Shown here: in pieces, positions 47,607 to 56,867 of the stretch
Layout: each line of letters starts with the position of its first letter
Numbering within the stretch: the first letter of the stretch is position 1
NCBI GenBank assembly: GCA_041161065.1
Contig: JBEAVE010000034.1
Coordinates: 62,001 to 126,000, forward strand
Origin: DYRG01 sp041161065
Lineage (GTDB): Bacteria > Pseudomonadota > Gammaproteobacteria > Beggiatoales > Beggiatoaceae
DNA: 64,000 nt
Direction: 5' to 3'
Position numbers and translations under genes: made by a program
The notes under the pieces: generated by a model
What the model was told of the DNA's origin: nothing
The model's input: the letters and a program-made list of their open reading frames with translations, nothing else
Databases searched by the model: none

Positions 47607-48532
47607 TGCCATCGGCGGCGGCACTGTACGATCGGATTGTCGGCAATATTGAACAGGTTGTGCAAGGGCAACGTCCCGCCATTCGCAAGTTATTGGCGGC
47701 GTTTGCAGCGGGCGGTCACGTGTTGTTGGAAGATTTACCCGGCACAGGCAAAACGACCCTCGCAAAAGCCCTTGCGCAATCGTTGGCGGCGCAATTTCAA
47801 CGCATTCAATTTACGCCTGATTTATTGCCGTCGGATATTTTAGGGGTGTCGATTTTCGATCCGAACAGGCAAACCTTCAATTTTCACGCGGGTCCGATTT
47901 TTACGGAGATTCTGCTCGCCGATGAAATCAACCGTGCGTCGCCGCGCACCCAAGCCGCTTTATTAGAAGCGATGGCGGAACGTCAAATTAGTATCGATGG
48001 CACTTGTTATCCATTAAGTGAATTGTTTTTTGTGATCGCGACGCAAAATCCGATTGAATTTCATGGAACTTATCCATTGCCAGAAGCTCAAATGGATCGG
48101 TTTGCAATGCGTTTTAGTTTGGGTTACATTTCTCACGCCGATGAAATCAAATTATTAGAGCAAGCCCACCAAATAACCACGACCAAACCGTGCATTGATC
48201 ATCAAGAAATTTTATTTCTCAAACAGCAAGTCCAAACGGTTCGAATCAGTGAAGAATTGAAACAATATTTAGTGCAATTAGTTCGAGAAACCCGCACCGT
48301 TTCAGGCGTGCAATTAGGTGCAAGTCCTCGCGCTTCCTTAACTTTATTGAAAACCGCCCAAGCCTTAGCTTTATTTGACGGATTAGAGTATGTTTCTCCC
48401 GATCACATTCAAGAATTAGCTGTCCCCGTTATTGCACACCGTTTGAAATTAGATTCTCAAGCCCGTTTCTCAGGACAACACGCCGAAGCCATTGTCCGTG
48501 AAATAATCCAGCGTTTTCCTGTTCCCATTTAA
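47606..48532 (+). CDS. MoxR-family AAA ATPase
   Basis: 308 aa with Walker A LLEDLPGTGKTTLAKA, Walker B EILLADEINRASPRTQAAL and sensor IATQNPIEFHGTYPLPEAQMDRF, typical of MoxR proper (not NorQ/CbbQ). MoxR ATPases act as chaperones for metal or cofactor insertion, generally with VWA and DUF58 proteins. None is next to it; norD, a VWA protein, is 1.5 kb upstream. The ATG overlaps the rubredoxin stop, implying coupled translation. A frame opening at 47531 runs through rubredoxin and is not used. Confidence 0.92.
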   Translation: MPSAAALYDRIVGNIEQVVQGQRPAIRKLLAAFAAGGHVLLEDLPGTGKTTLAKALAQSLAAQFQRIQFTPDLLPSDILGVSIFDPNRQTFNFHAGPIFTEILLADEINRASPRTQAALLEAMAERQISIDGTCYPLSELFFVIATQNPIEFHGTYPLPEAQMDRFAMRFSLGYISHADEIKLLEQAHQITTTKPCIDHQEILFLKQQVQTVRISEELKQYLVQLVRETRTVSGVQLGASPRASLTLLKTAQALALFDGLEYVSPDHIQELAVPVIAHRLKLDSQARFSGQHAEAIVREIIQRFPVPI

Positions 48533-48544
48533 TTTAAAGAAACT

Positions 48545-49666
48545 ATGAATATTTTAGCCGATGAAAATATCCCATTGGTCAGTGAAGCATTTGCTCAATT
48601 TGGAACTATAACAACCTTTAATGGTCGACATTTGACGGCTGATCAAACAACTAACGCCGACATTTTATTAGTTCGATCCGTTACAACCGTTAATGAACAA
48701 CTGTTACAAAACAGTCCTGTTAAATTTGTTGGTTCAGCAACAATTGGTTTTGATCATGTGGATTTGAATTATTTGGCATCGAGAAAAATAGGCTTTTCAA
48801 CTGCACCCGCAAGCAATGCAATTTCGGCGGCAGAATATGTGATTGCCGCGTTGCTAATTTTATCGCAACAACAAAGGGTTATGTTATCTGAAAAAACCGT
48901 CGGGATTATTGGTTGTGGTAATGTCGGATCGAGAGTTTTAGCGCGATTAAAAGCCTTGAATGTGAAATGTTTAATTAACGATCCGCCTTTAGAAAAACAA
49001 CACAAACTTTCTCACTCTTCAACTTTAGAAGAAATATTACAATGTGATATTATCACGTTGCACGTTCCTTTAATTTTAGAGGGAGAATTTCCTACGTTTG
49101 AATTAGTGAATGATCAGTTTTTAAGTCAATTAAAAGATAATACCATTTTGATCAATACATCGAGAGGAAAAGTGGTTAATGAAACCGCATTATTAAAACA
49201 CGCAGATCGTTTGAAGTTGGTTTTAGATGTGTGGAGAAACGAGCCAAATATTAATCAAACGCTTTTAGAGAAAACTTGTTTAGCAACCCCACATATTGCG
49301 GGTTATAGTTTTGATGGAAAAATTCGCGGAACAGAAATGATTTATGAAGCCTGTTGTGAATATTTTAAGGTTGAAAAAAAATGGAGAGCAAATTTACCTA
49401 AACCGCCTGTTGAAAAAATAGTATTTTCAAATCAAATTTCTCAAGAACAAGCCTTACATTTAGCAGTGCAAAGTTGTTATGATCTGCGCAGAGATGATGC
49501 CATGTTACGGCAAATAAAAAATGCTGAGCAACCGAATCCCTATTTTGATCAATTGCGTAAAAACTATCCAATTCGCCGTGAATTTTCAACGTTGGAAATT
49601 CGAACCCCTCATTATGAATTACAACAACAGTTAATTGGACTGGGATTTGAAATAGAGAAACAGTGA
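48545..49666 (+). CDS. pdxB: Erythronate-4-phosphate dehydrogenase
   Basis: Second step of DXP-dependent pyridoxal phosphate synthesis; oxidises 4-phosphoerythronate. 373 aa. It begins MNILADENIPLVSEAFAQFG with SATIGFDHVDLNYL and the cofactor loop GIIGCGNVGSRVLARL, plus HVPLILEGEFPTFEL and the PdxB-specific C-terminal dimerisation domain (YDLRRDDAMLRQ). It overlaps the minus-strand HPP gene by 36 bp. Confidence 0.96.
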   Translation: MNILADENIPLVSEAFAQFGTITTFNGRHLTADQTTNADILLVRSVTTVNEQLLQNSPVKFVGSATIGFDHVDLNYLASRKIGFSTAPASNAISAAEYVIAALLILSQQQRVMLSEKTVGIIGCGNVGSRVLARLKALNVKCLINDPPLEKQHKLSHSSTLEEILQCDIITLHVPLILEGEFPTFELVNDQFLSQLKDNTILINTSRGKVVNETALLKHADRLKLVLDVWRNEPNINQTLLEKTCLATPHIAGYSFDGKIRGTEMIYEACCEYFKVEKKWRANLPKPPVEKIVFSNQISQEQALHLAVQSCYDLRRDDAMLRQIKNAEQPNPYFDQLRKNYPIRREFSTLEIRTPHYELQQQLIGLGFEIEKQ

Positions 49667-50158
49667 ATTAGGATAGCGACGATGAGGAAAGAAACTGTTG
49701 ATGATGGTGGCGAGAGATAAAATCAGAGCAACATTTAATAAAACAGAGAGGAAAATTTGAAACATACCGAGTTGTGATGCGCTTAATACTGCAAACAAAG
49801 TTGTTCCACCGCCCGGAGGATGAACGCTATTGGTATAGTGCATAACAACTAAGGTTAAAGCCACTGCTAAACCGCTAATTTGTGCTAATGTTAAACCGCT
49901 GTTAATTTCTAATAATTGTGCGCCTAATAATCCAACCGTTGCGGCGAACAAATGTCCTCCAAAAACGTGCCAAGGTTGCGATAAGTCCCCGTGTGGTCTG
50001 TAAAAAATTAGAATTGACGACGCACCCATCGAGGACACAAGCAATGGGTGAGAATCGGAAGAACTCAAATAATCGCACAGAATTGAAACCAACATAATGG
50101 TTAAGCCCGCGCCGATTGCACTAATCCACACATCGAGATGAAGTTTCTTTTGTTTCAT
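49631..50158 (-). CDS. HPP-family membrane protein
   Basis: 175 aa with four membrane segments and the HPP signature VHPPGGGTTLFAV; an SMGASSILIFYRPHGDLSQPW loop is also typical. HPP proteins transport nitrite in chloroplasts and cyanobacteria; a role in nitrite movement here is only suggested. Convergent overlap with pdxB. Confidence 0.85.
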   Translation of the reverse strand: MKQKKLHLDVWISAIGAGLTIMLVSILCDYLSSSDSHPLLVSSMGASSILIFYRPHGDLSQPWHVFGGHLFAATVGLLGAQLLEINSGLTLAQISGLAVALTLVVMHYTNSVHPPGGGTTLFAVLSASQLGMFQIFLSVLLNVALILSLATIINSFFPHRRYPNSLFLYFKSQSN

Positions 50159-50220
50159 AGATTATAATTTAGCAGCATTTTTTGTAATCACCTTGAGCTT
50201 TATCAATTGTATTGGTATCG

Positions 50221-50253
50221 ATAAAAAAACCCCTCGCAAAAATGGGAGGGGTT
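50221..50253 (-). terminator. Intrinsic terminator after cytochrome c4
   Basis: Perfect 8-bp stem AACCCCTC / GAGGGGTT with a 10-nt loop. On the minus strand it is followed by seven Ts. It lies 24 bp past the cytochrome c4 stop. Confidence 0.85.
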
Positions 50254-50276
50254 GATTTCAACAAACCGAAGAAAGT

Positions 50277-50903
50277 TTAGTGCAAACCAGCAATGTATTC
50301 GCTGAGTGCTTGGATTTCTTCAGGGCTCAAACGAGAGGCGATGTCTTGCATCATTTTTGCGTTTGCGCTGCCGTTATGATTGCCTTCTTTGTAACGAGCG
50401 ATTTGTTTTTTGGTGTAAGCGGCGTGCTGCCCACTTAAACGCGGATATTTCGCACCGGGGTTGCCGACTCCGTTTGGCGCGTGACAAGCCATGCAAGCGG
50501 GGACTTGCGTTGTTGCGTTGCCGCCACGATAGAGTTTTTGCCCTAATTCGACCGATTCTTTGGCAGCCATCCCAGGTTGAGGGGTTTGGCTACTAAAATA
50601 AGCGGCGACATCTAACATATCCTGATCGCTCAACGGCGCGGCTTGACCCGACATCATGGGGTCTTTGCGTTTGCCGTCTTTGAAGGCTTTGAGTTGGTCG
50701 ACGGTGTAAGCGGCGTGCTGTCCGGCTAATTTGGGAAACGCATCGCTGGGGCTGTTGCCGTCGGGACCGTGACAAGCACCACACGCAGCGGCTTTGGTTT
50801 GACCCGCTTTGGCATCGCCGACGGGGGTTGCGGGGGCTGCGGCATCATTCGCAAACGCTGATCCGCTGAGTACTGCACATAAAGCAAAAGTTAATTTCTT
50901 CAT
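50277..50903 (-). CDS. Cytochrome c4, diheme electron carrier
   Basis: 208 aa periplasmic protein with signal peptide MKKLTFALCAVLSGSAFA. There are two similar cytochrome c domains with heme motifs CGACH (about residue 41) and CMACH (about 140), and each is followed by FPKLAGQHAAY or YPRLSGQHAAY as in the class. Distal Met ligands are likely in DPMMSGQ and AKMMQD. It carries electrons to terminal oxidases. The start at 50903 has GGAG just before it; upstream ATGs are not used. Confidence 0.95.
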   Translation of the reverse strand: MKKLTFALCAVLSGSAFANDAAAPATPVGDAKAGQTKAAACGACHGPDGNSPSDAFPKLAGQHAAYTVDQLKAFKDGKRKDPMMSGQAAPLSDQDMLDVAAYFSSQTPQPGMAAKESVELGQKLYRGGNATTQVPACMACHAPNGVGNPGAKYPRLSGQHAAYTKKQIARYKEGNHNGSANAKMMQDIASRLSPEEIQALSEYIAGLH

Positions 50904-50993
50904 TCTCCAATCCACATAGTTGAAATGAAACAAACACATTCCTGCACACAAATGACATACTTTAGCAGAGGACACAGAAAAAAGTAATAGTTT

Positions 50994-53228
50994 ATGTATC
51001 AATTTGTGCTTATGTGGACGGTGGGGATTATTGCCTGCCAATTTTTAGAGGGATTACCATCAGTGCATTGGTTTTTCTTAGGGATTCCGTGCAGCGTTTT
51101 AATTTTCTTAAAAAACAAGCCGTTAAAAGTTTTATCGGCGGGAATATTGGGTTTTTTATGGGCGTTTTGGACAGCTCACAACATTACAAACCACGATTTG
51201 CCCGATGCGCTTGAAAATCAATTAGTCACGCTCGAAGGGCGCGTCGCCGATATTCCTCAATCAACAAAATATGGAACGCGCTTTGAATTTGAAATTGACG
51301 ATCCAAATTATCCGCATTTCACCGCCTATTTGAATTGGCGCAAAGAAGCTCCCAATAATCTTCAAACCAATCAACGTTGGAAATTACAAGTTCGCCTAAA
51401 GAAAACGCACGGTTTACGCAATGAAAATACCTTTGATCAAGAGCAATGGTTCTTTCAACATCGCATTCGTGCTCAAGGTTCAGTTAAAACCGGTAAATTA
51501 TTAGAAACTTCCAACAATTTACGATTTCAAATTTATCAACTTTTCAAGGAAAAAACTGCCGATTTTCCTCGTTCAGGTATTTTAATCGCACTCATTTTAG
51601 GGGTCAAACAAGATATTTCACACCAAGAATGGACAATTTTAAGATCAACCGGCACAACCCATTTAATTTCTGTGTCGGGTTTGCATTTGAGTTTTATGGC
51701 TTTTTTTGTTTTCGTAATATTAAATTTTTCAATGAAATTGTTGGGAGGAAAATGGCTCTTAAAAATCCCCGCTCAAACCTTAAATGCGCTATTAAGTTTC
51801 GTGGTAGTTGTAATATATGCGTGGTTAGCGGGTTTCTCTATTCCAACTCAACGGGCTTTAATAATGATTGGTGTGGTATTTTTGGGTATTATTTTCAGAA
51901 GAAAAGTTGCAAATGGACAGGTTTTAAGTCTCGCGTTATTTTTTGTTTTACTTTATGATCCATTAGCCGTTTTATCGATAGGTTTTTGGCTTTCTTTTAT
52001 TGCAATTGCGATTTTATTTTGGATAAATAATCAGCAATCGTTTCTTATTATTTCAAATAAATTCATCAATATCCATACACATTGGGCAATTTTTTTAGTT
52101 TTAACGCCGCCTTTATTATTGTTTTTCGGACAGCTTCCATTGTTATCCATTCCTGCTAATTTAATTGCGGTTAATGCAGTGGGCTTTCTGAGTATGCCGC
52201 TGTTATTTCTAGGTTCACTATTATCGTGGTTGGAAATCGGGAATTATTTGTTATTTGCAAGTGCTTACATTTTAGACATCACAATGCGTTATTTAGAATG
52301 GATAGCAACGTTGGATATTTCCTTAATATATATTCCTAATTTATCGATAAGTGCTTTAATTTTAGCGTCGGTGGGAGTTTTTTTATTATTATTACCGCGT
52401 GGAATGATTGGAAAATGGGTAACAATTGGTTTATTTTTACCTGCCTTTTTTCCTCATATTGATAAACCCAAAAAAGGTGATATAAAATTTGATTTATTAG
52501 AGGTGGGACAGGGTTTGTCAGCCGTTATTCAAACAGAGCATCATGTTTTAGTTTATGATACTGCGCCTGCTTATGAAGAAAAAGTGATTGCAGAGAGCAC
52601 TTTGATTCCTTTTTTACGAGGAAAAGGGATTAAAGAAATTAGCCGTTTAATCATTAGTCATCATCATTTTGATCACGCGGGAGGGGTGAGCGCATTACAA
52701 GAGGCATTTCAAATAGGCGATATTTTGAGCAGCGAACCTCAAAAAACAATGGGTGCAAGTTATTGCAAAAGCGGGCAACAATGGGAATGGGATAATGTGC
52801 AATTTGAAATGTTGGCGGGTGAAGAAAAACAGTACAAAAATAATAGTTGCGTTTTAAAAATAACAACGGGGAATTCCTCTATTTTATTAACGGGAGATAT
52901 TGAGAAAGAGCAAGAGTTTAGGTTAGTGCAACAAAACGTAAAAGCGGATATTTTAATTGCTCCCCATCACGGGAGCAAAACGTCGTCGAGTCAGCGTTTT
53001 GTGGAGGCGGTAAAACCGCGTTACGCCTTATTTTCAGCGGGCTACAGAAATAATTACAAACACCCCCGCCCAGAAATAATTGCCCGTTATCAAGCGATAG
53101 GAACACAAACCCTAAATACTGCAACCAGTGGTGCAATTTCTTTTCAATTAACACCTAATAATATTTCAGAGCCACAACGTTTTCGTGAAACCCATCGTCG
53201 TTATTGGCATCGTCAAATTGTTGAGTAG
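50994..53228 (+). CDS. comEC: DNA internalisation protein ComEC/Rec2
   Basis: 744 aa inner-membrane channel that passes single-stranded DNA into the cell in natural transformation. It has the N-terminal OB-like region, the competence domain with SVSGLHLSFMAF and several helices, and a C-terminal metallo-beta-lactamase domain (ISHHHFDHAGGVS, LLTGDIEKEQE, IAPHHGSKTSSS). The start is the ATG at 50994, 91 bp from the divergent cytochrome c4 start. Confidence 0.94.
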   Translation: MYQFVLMWTVGIIACQFLEGLPSVHWFFLGIPCSVLIFLKNKPLKVLSAGILGFLWAFWTAHNITNHDLPDALENQLVTLEGRVADIPQSTKYGTRFEFEIDDPNYPHFTAYLNWRKEAPNNLQTNQRWKLQVRLKKTHGLRNENTFDQEQWFFQHRIRAQGSVKTGKLLETSNNLRFQIYQLFKEKTADFPRSGILIALILGVKQDISHQEWTILRSTGTTHLISVSGLHLSFMAFFVFVILNFSMKLLGGKWLLKIPAQTLNALLSFVVVVIYAWLAGFSIPTQRALIMIGVVFLGIIFRRKVANGQVLSLALFFVLLYDPLAVLSIGFWLSFIAIAILFWINNQQSFLIISNKFINIHTHWAIFLVLTPPLLLFFGQLPLLSIPANLIAVNAVGFLSMPLLFLGSLLSWLEIGNYLLFASAYILDITMRYLEWIATLDISLIYIPNLSISALILASVGVFLLLLPRGMIGKWVTIGLFLPAFFPHIDKPKKGDIKFDLLEVGQGLSAVIQTEHHVLVYDTAPAYEEKVIAESTLIPFLRGKGIKEISRLIISHHHFDHAGGVSALQEAFQIGDILSSEPQKTMGASYCKSGQQWEWDNVQFEMLAGEEKQYKNNSCVLKITTGNSSILLTGDIEKEQEFRLVQQNVKADILIAPHHGSKTSSSQRFVEAVKPRYALFSAGYRNNYKHPRPEIIARYQAIGTQTLNTATSGAISFQLTPNNISEPQRFRETHRRYWHRQIVE

Positions 53229-53338
53229 CGCAATTAGATGTGTGATTTCAATAAGTTAAATTTAAGGGGCGGTTGAGATTTTTCATGATCCATTTGAAAA
53301 AGTGCACTTAAAAAAAAGCGCGCCGTACAAGGATTAGT

Positions 53339-53366
53339 TTGATAGGTTATAAAAAAATGTTATGAT
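53339..53366 (+). promoter_or_regulatory. Candidate sigma-70 promoter of phaC
   Basis: TTGATA, 16 bp, TATGAT; transcription would start about 45 bp before the phaC ATG, which has TTAGGAG eight bases upstream. Confidence 0.5.
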
Positions 53367-53417
53367 GCAAAGTTACGCGGGTATTTTTTCGTCACCCTCT
53401 TTTTTTAGGAGCATTGC

Positions 53418-55172
53418 ATGAGCACGCCACAATATAAAACTCCTCAAGAGTTATTGCTTTCCATGAGTAAAGAATCTGAAGCCTTTTTGAACAGTTTTGC
53501 TTTTGAACAAAGTCAAGAAATGATGACCGAATTTAGCAAAGCATGGCAAACCATTGTTGCTCAATCGGTCGATCAACCGCAGAAATGGACAGAATTCTTT
53601 CAAAATTACCAACAGCAACAAATGAATTTATGGATGAATTTCCTCAATCCACAAACCCCCGTTCAAACCTCTTCAGAAACCAAACCAGCTAAAGTGACTG
53701 ATCGGCGTTTTGCGGGCAAAGCATGGGAAGAAAATCCGGTTTTTAATTATTTGAAACAATCTTATCTATTAGCCTCTGATGTATTAACAAAAGCTGCCGA
53801 AGCGGCTAATTTAGATGAAGAAAATCAAAAACGTTTGAGTTTTTATACGCGATATTTCATCGACGCAATGTCACCTTCTAATTTTGCGGCGACCAATCCT
53901 GAAGTGATGCAATTAGCCATTGAAACAAAAGGACAGAGTTTGTTAGATGGTTTGAGAAATATGCTCGGGGATATGGAGAAAGGGCGTATTAGTATGACCG
54001 ATGAAAGTGTTTTTAGAGTCGGTGAAAATATTGCCGTTACAAAAGGCGCGGTGGTATTTCAAAATGAACTCATGCAATTGATTCAATACAAACCCACCAC
54101 CGAGAAAGTAAATAGCCAACCTGTTGTGATTGTTCCTCCCTGTATTAACAAGTTTTACATTATGGATTTGCAACCGGCGAATTCATTAGTTAAATTCATT
54201 GTTGATCAAGGTTACACGGTATTTTTGATTTCATGGGTGAATCCTGACGAGAGCCTCGCCAATACGCAATGGGATGATTATATTGAAAAAGGGACGATTA
54301 CTGCCTTTGAAAAAGTGAGAAACATTACGGGTGCAGAAAAGATTAATACGGTTTCTTGGTGCGTGGGCGGGACGATTTTAGGAACGGCGTTGGCGGTGTT
54401 AAGTGCGCGAAATCAAGCAGATACGATCGCGTCTGCCACTTATTTGACAACCATGTTGGATTTTTCAGACCCCGGTGATTTGGGCGTGTTTTTGAGCGAA
54501 AGCTCCGTTGCACAACGCGAAGCCCATTTGAAAGTGACTAAAATGCTTTCAGGTCGAGATTTAGCAACCGCGTTTAATATGTTAAGAGCCAACGATTTGA
54601 TTTGGTCGTATGTGGTGAACAATTATTTGAAAGGACAATCTCCGCAACCCTTTGATATTCTTTACTGGAATAGCGACTCAACAAATATGCCCGCCGATAT
54701 GTACATTTATTATTTGCGTAATATGTACTTAGAAAATAACTTAGCAAAACCCAACAAATTAACCATTTGTGGACAACCGATCGATTTGAGCAATATTAAA
54801 ACTCCAACGTATTTCTTGTCGACCATTGAAGACCATATTGCGCCTTGGAAAAGCACGTTTGTCGGCACAGAATTGGTTGGCGGCGAGGTCGAATTTGTGT
54901 TGGGCGCGAGCGGACATATCGCAGGTGTCATTAATCCCGCCAGCAAAAATCGTCGTAACTATTGGGTTGGGGGCGAATTAAACAAAGGTGCGGATCATTG
55001 GTTGCAAACCGCTGAATCTAAAGCCGGAAGTTGGTGGAATCACTGGGCGGAATGGGTCGGCAAACAAGGCGGCGAACTCATCGATGCACCGCAAACATTG
55101 GGCAACGACGATTACAAAGAAATCGAACCTGCGCCCGGTAGTTATGTGAAAAAACGCATCGATCGGATTTAA
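53418..55172 (+). CDS. phaC: Class I polyhydroxyalkanoate synthase
   Basis: Polymerises (R)-3-hydroxyacyl-CoA into storage granules. 584 aa, the length of class I PhaC. N-terminal PhaC_N region; nucleophile Cys at about residue 315 in SWCVGGT, a lipase-like box that begins with Ser instead of the more usual Gly; Asp in STIEDHIAPW and His in GASGHIAGVINP complete the triad. No phaA, phaB, phaE or phasin lies near. It is followed by a terminator. Confidence 0.94.
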   Translation: MSTPQYKTPQELLLSMSKESEAFLNSFAFEQSQEMMTEFSKAWQTIVAQSVDQPQKWTEFFQNYQQQQMNLWMNFLNPQTPVQTSSETKPAKVTDRRFAGKAWEENPVFNYLKQSYLLASDVLTKAAEAANLDEENQKRLSFYTRYFIDAMSPSNFAATNPEVMQLAIETKGQSLLDGLRNMLGDMEKGRISMTDESVFRVGENIAVTKGAVVFQNELMQLIQYKPTTEKVNSQPVVIVPPCINKFYIMDLQPANSLVKFIVDQGYTVFLISWVNPDESLANTQWDDYIEKGTITAFEKVRNITGAEKINTVSWCVGGTILGTALAVLSARNQADTIASATYLTTMLDFSDPGDLGVFLSESSVAQREAHLKVTKMLSGRDLATAFNMLRANDLIWSYVVNNYLKGQSPQPFDILYWNSDSTNMPADMYIYYLRNMYLENNLAKPNKLTICGQPIDLSNIKTPTYFLSTIEDHIAPWKSTFVGTELVGGEVEFVLGASGHIAGVINPASKNRRNYWVGGELNKGADHWLQTAESKAGSWWNHWAEWVGKQGGELIDAPQTLGNDDYKEIEPAPGSYVKKRIDRI

Positions 55173-55189
55173 TTTTAGTCGAAAAAAGA

Positions 55190-55229
55190 GGCGCATCAAG
55201 TGAACCCATTCCCTGATGCGCCTTAATTT
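55190..55229 (+). terminator. Intrinsic terminator of phaC, first of a hairpin pair
   Basis: Perfect 9-bp stem GGCGCATCA / TGATGCGCC, with a 15-nt loop containing GAACCCATT, followed by TTAATTTA. It lies 17 bp past the phaC stop. Confidence 0.7.
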
Positions 55230-55238
55230 ATCCGTCCT

Positions 55239-55256
55239 TGCGCGGTAGGAAGCGCA
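55239..55256. repeat. Short inverted repeat in the phaC-kinase gap
   Basis: TGCGC / GCGCA with loop GGTAGGAA; the loop shows an AGGA that in a transcript could be a CsrA-type site. It lies between the two related hairpins. Confidence 0.3.
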
Positions 55257-55278
55257 GAGGCGGTTTTGGCAAGTGCGG

Positions 55279-55312
55279 GACGCTTCAAGAGAACCCATTT
55301 GCCTGAAGCGTC
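55279..55312. repeat. Second hairpin, covarying copy of the phaC terminator
   Basis: GACGCTTCA / TGAAGCGTC is a perfect 9-bp stem whose loop shares CAAG-GAACCCATT with the hairpin at 55190. Two base-pair positions differ between copies by compensating changes in both arms. GCGG / CCGC can extend the stem past a bulged A. No T run follows. From 55,313 to 55,505 I see only the kinase promoter. Confidence 0.6.
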
Positions 55313-55421
55313 ACCGCGCAGTTTAATTGCTAGGAGCAAAATCAAACTGTCCTCTTTCAAAAGCAATCGATATGCCAATCTTCCAAAAATCCCCGCGCGC
55401 GCCGTTTTTTGTTGCCTAAAG

Positions 55422-55450
55422 TTGAATCTTTCAAATAAACGCTTGATAAT
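55422..55450 (+). promoter_or_regulatory. Candidate sigma-70 promoter of the kinase gene
   Basis: TTGAAT, 17 bp, GATAAT, about 55 bp before the ATG at 55506, which has TTAGGAG upstream. Confidence 0.45.
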
Positions 55451-55505
55451 ACCCTAGAGAGATTGTCAATTAAGGCGCAAATCTCCGCTCAATTAGGAGA
55501 ATAAA

Positions 55506-56846
55506 ATGACGGTGGCTTCTTCTTTCCACATTTTGATTGTCGACGATAACAAAAATAACCTCTTCACTTTACGCACGTTAATCAATGAACACCTCGAATC
55601 CAATATCATTGAAGCGGATTCTGGACAGGGCGCGCTCGATGTTTTATTACAAACACATATTGATTTGATTATTTTAGATGTTCAAATGCCAGAAATGGAC
55701 GGTTTTGAAACCGCAAAATTGATTCGTTCTTTTAAGAAAACCCGACACATTCCTATCGTTTTTCTGACCGCTGCTTATAAGTCTGCGGAGTTTCAAGAAA
55801 AAGGTTTCGCCGCCGGCGCAGCTGATTATTTAACCAAACCCATCGACGCACCCCAACTAATTAGCCGAATCAACACCTATTTACGCTTTATTGAACAAGA
55901 TCGCCGCCATCACGCAGAATTAGAACAAAAAGTCCGCGAGCGCACCGCTGAATTATTGGAAATGCGTAATAAATTAGAACAAAAAGTCCAAGAACGCACC
56001 GCCGAATTAAACGAAATCAACCAACAATTAAAAGACGAAATCGAAATTAGAAAGAAAACCGAATTGGCTTTCAAAAAAGCAAAAGAAATCGCCGAACAAG
56101 CCAACCTCGCTAAAAGCCAGTTTCTTGCAAATATGTCCCACGAATTGAGAACGCCTTTAAATGCTATTATTGGTTATAGCGAAATTTTATTTGAAGAAGC
56201 CAAAGATCAAATCGAGGAAAAAGGGCAATCTCCAGAAACCGATGCCTACACCGAAGATTTATTGAAAATCCAACACGCCGCCCGTCATTTATTAGCCATG
56301 ATCAATGATGTGTTAGATTTATCAAAAATTGAAGCCGGTAAAATGCAAATTCATCTCGAAACTTTTGATTTGGCAGAAATTGTTTCTGAAATTACCAGTA
56401 CGATTTCTCCATTGATTACAAAAAATCATAATGTTCTTCAAGTTATTTGGCAAGGACGTGAAGGATTAGTGCATAGTGATGTCACAAAAATTCGTCAAAT
56501 TCTCATCAACTTATTAGGCAATGCGTCTAAATTTACCGATAGAGGTATTATTCAATTGCGGGTGGGAATTGAAGATAATCCACAGGGGATTGCATGGATG
56601 CGTTTTCAAGTTAAAGATAGCGGCATTGGTATTAGCCCTGAACAGCAAGCAAAATTATTTCAACCTTTTATTCAAGCCGACGCGTCGACAACCCGTAAAT
56701 ATGGAGGAACAGGGTTAGGTTTAACTATTAGTCAGCATTTCACAGAAATGTTAGGAGGATATTTACAATTGGAAAGCAAAGTCGGCGAAGGAAGCACTTT
56801 TACCGTTTTATTGCCTGCGCAATTTTCTGAAAACGGTCTTTTATAA
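55506..56846 (+). CDS. Receiver-histidine kinase hybrid (cytoplasmic)
   Basis: 446 aa, no membrane segment. Residues about 8-125 are a response-regulator receiver with phospho-acceptor D58 in LIILDVQMPEMDG and Lys in YLTKPID. About 138-200 are a coiled coil with two tandem 18-residue units (LEQKV-ERTAEL twice). HisKA has the phospho-His at about 212 (SHELRTPLN), and the ATPase has NLLGNASKF, DSGIGIS and GGTGLGL. It is a soluble phosphorelay module; no output regulator is adjacent. The Tat-exported binding protein starts 21 bp after it, suggesting a shared message. Confidence 0.92.
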   Translation: MTVASSFHILIVDDNKNNLFTLRTLINEHLESNIIEADSGQGALDVLLQTHIDLIILDVQMPEMDGFETAKLIRSFKKTRHIPIVFLTAAYKSAEFQEKGFAAGAADYLTKPIDAPQLISRINTYLRFIEQDRRHHAELEQKVRERTAELLEMRNKLEQKVQERTAELNEINQQLKDEIEIRKKTELAFKKAKEIAEQANLAKSQFLANMSHELRTPLNAIIGYSEILFEEAKDQIEEKGQSPETDAYTEDLLKIQHAARHLLAMINDVLDLSKIEAGKMQIHLETFDLAEIVSEITSTISPLITKNHNVLQVIWQGREGLVHSDVTKIRQILINLLGNASKFTDRGIIQLRVGIEDNPQGIAWMRFQVKDSGIGISPEQQAKLFQPFIQADASTTRKYGGTGLGLTISQHFTEMLGGYLQLESKVGEGSTFTVLLPAQFSENGLL

Positions 56847-56867
56847 CAAAATGTGGAGGAACTTTTT

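Noticed and set aside
47606..48532. Identification of the AAA ATPase as NorQ
   Set aside because: The Walker and linker sequences (EILLADEINRASPRTQAAL, TYPLPEAQMDRF) are MoxR proper, not the NorQ/CbbQ form.
55254..55345. tRNA-like folding in the phaC-kinase gap
   Set aside because: No cloverleaf with T-loop GTTCRA or acceptor pairing could be drawn; the hairpins are better explained as a repeat pair.
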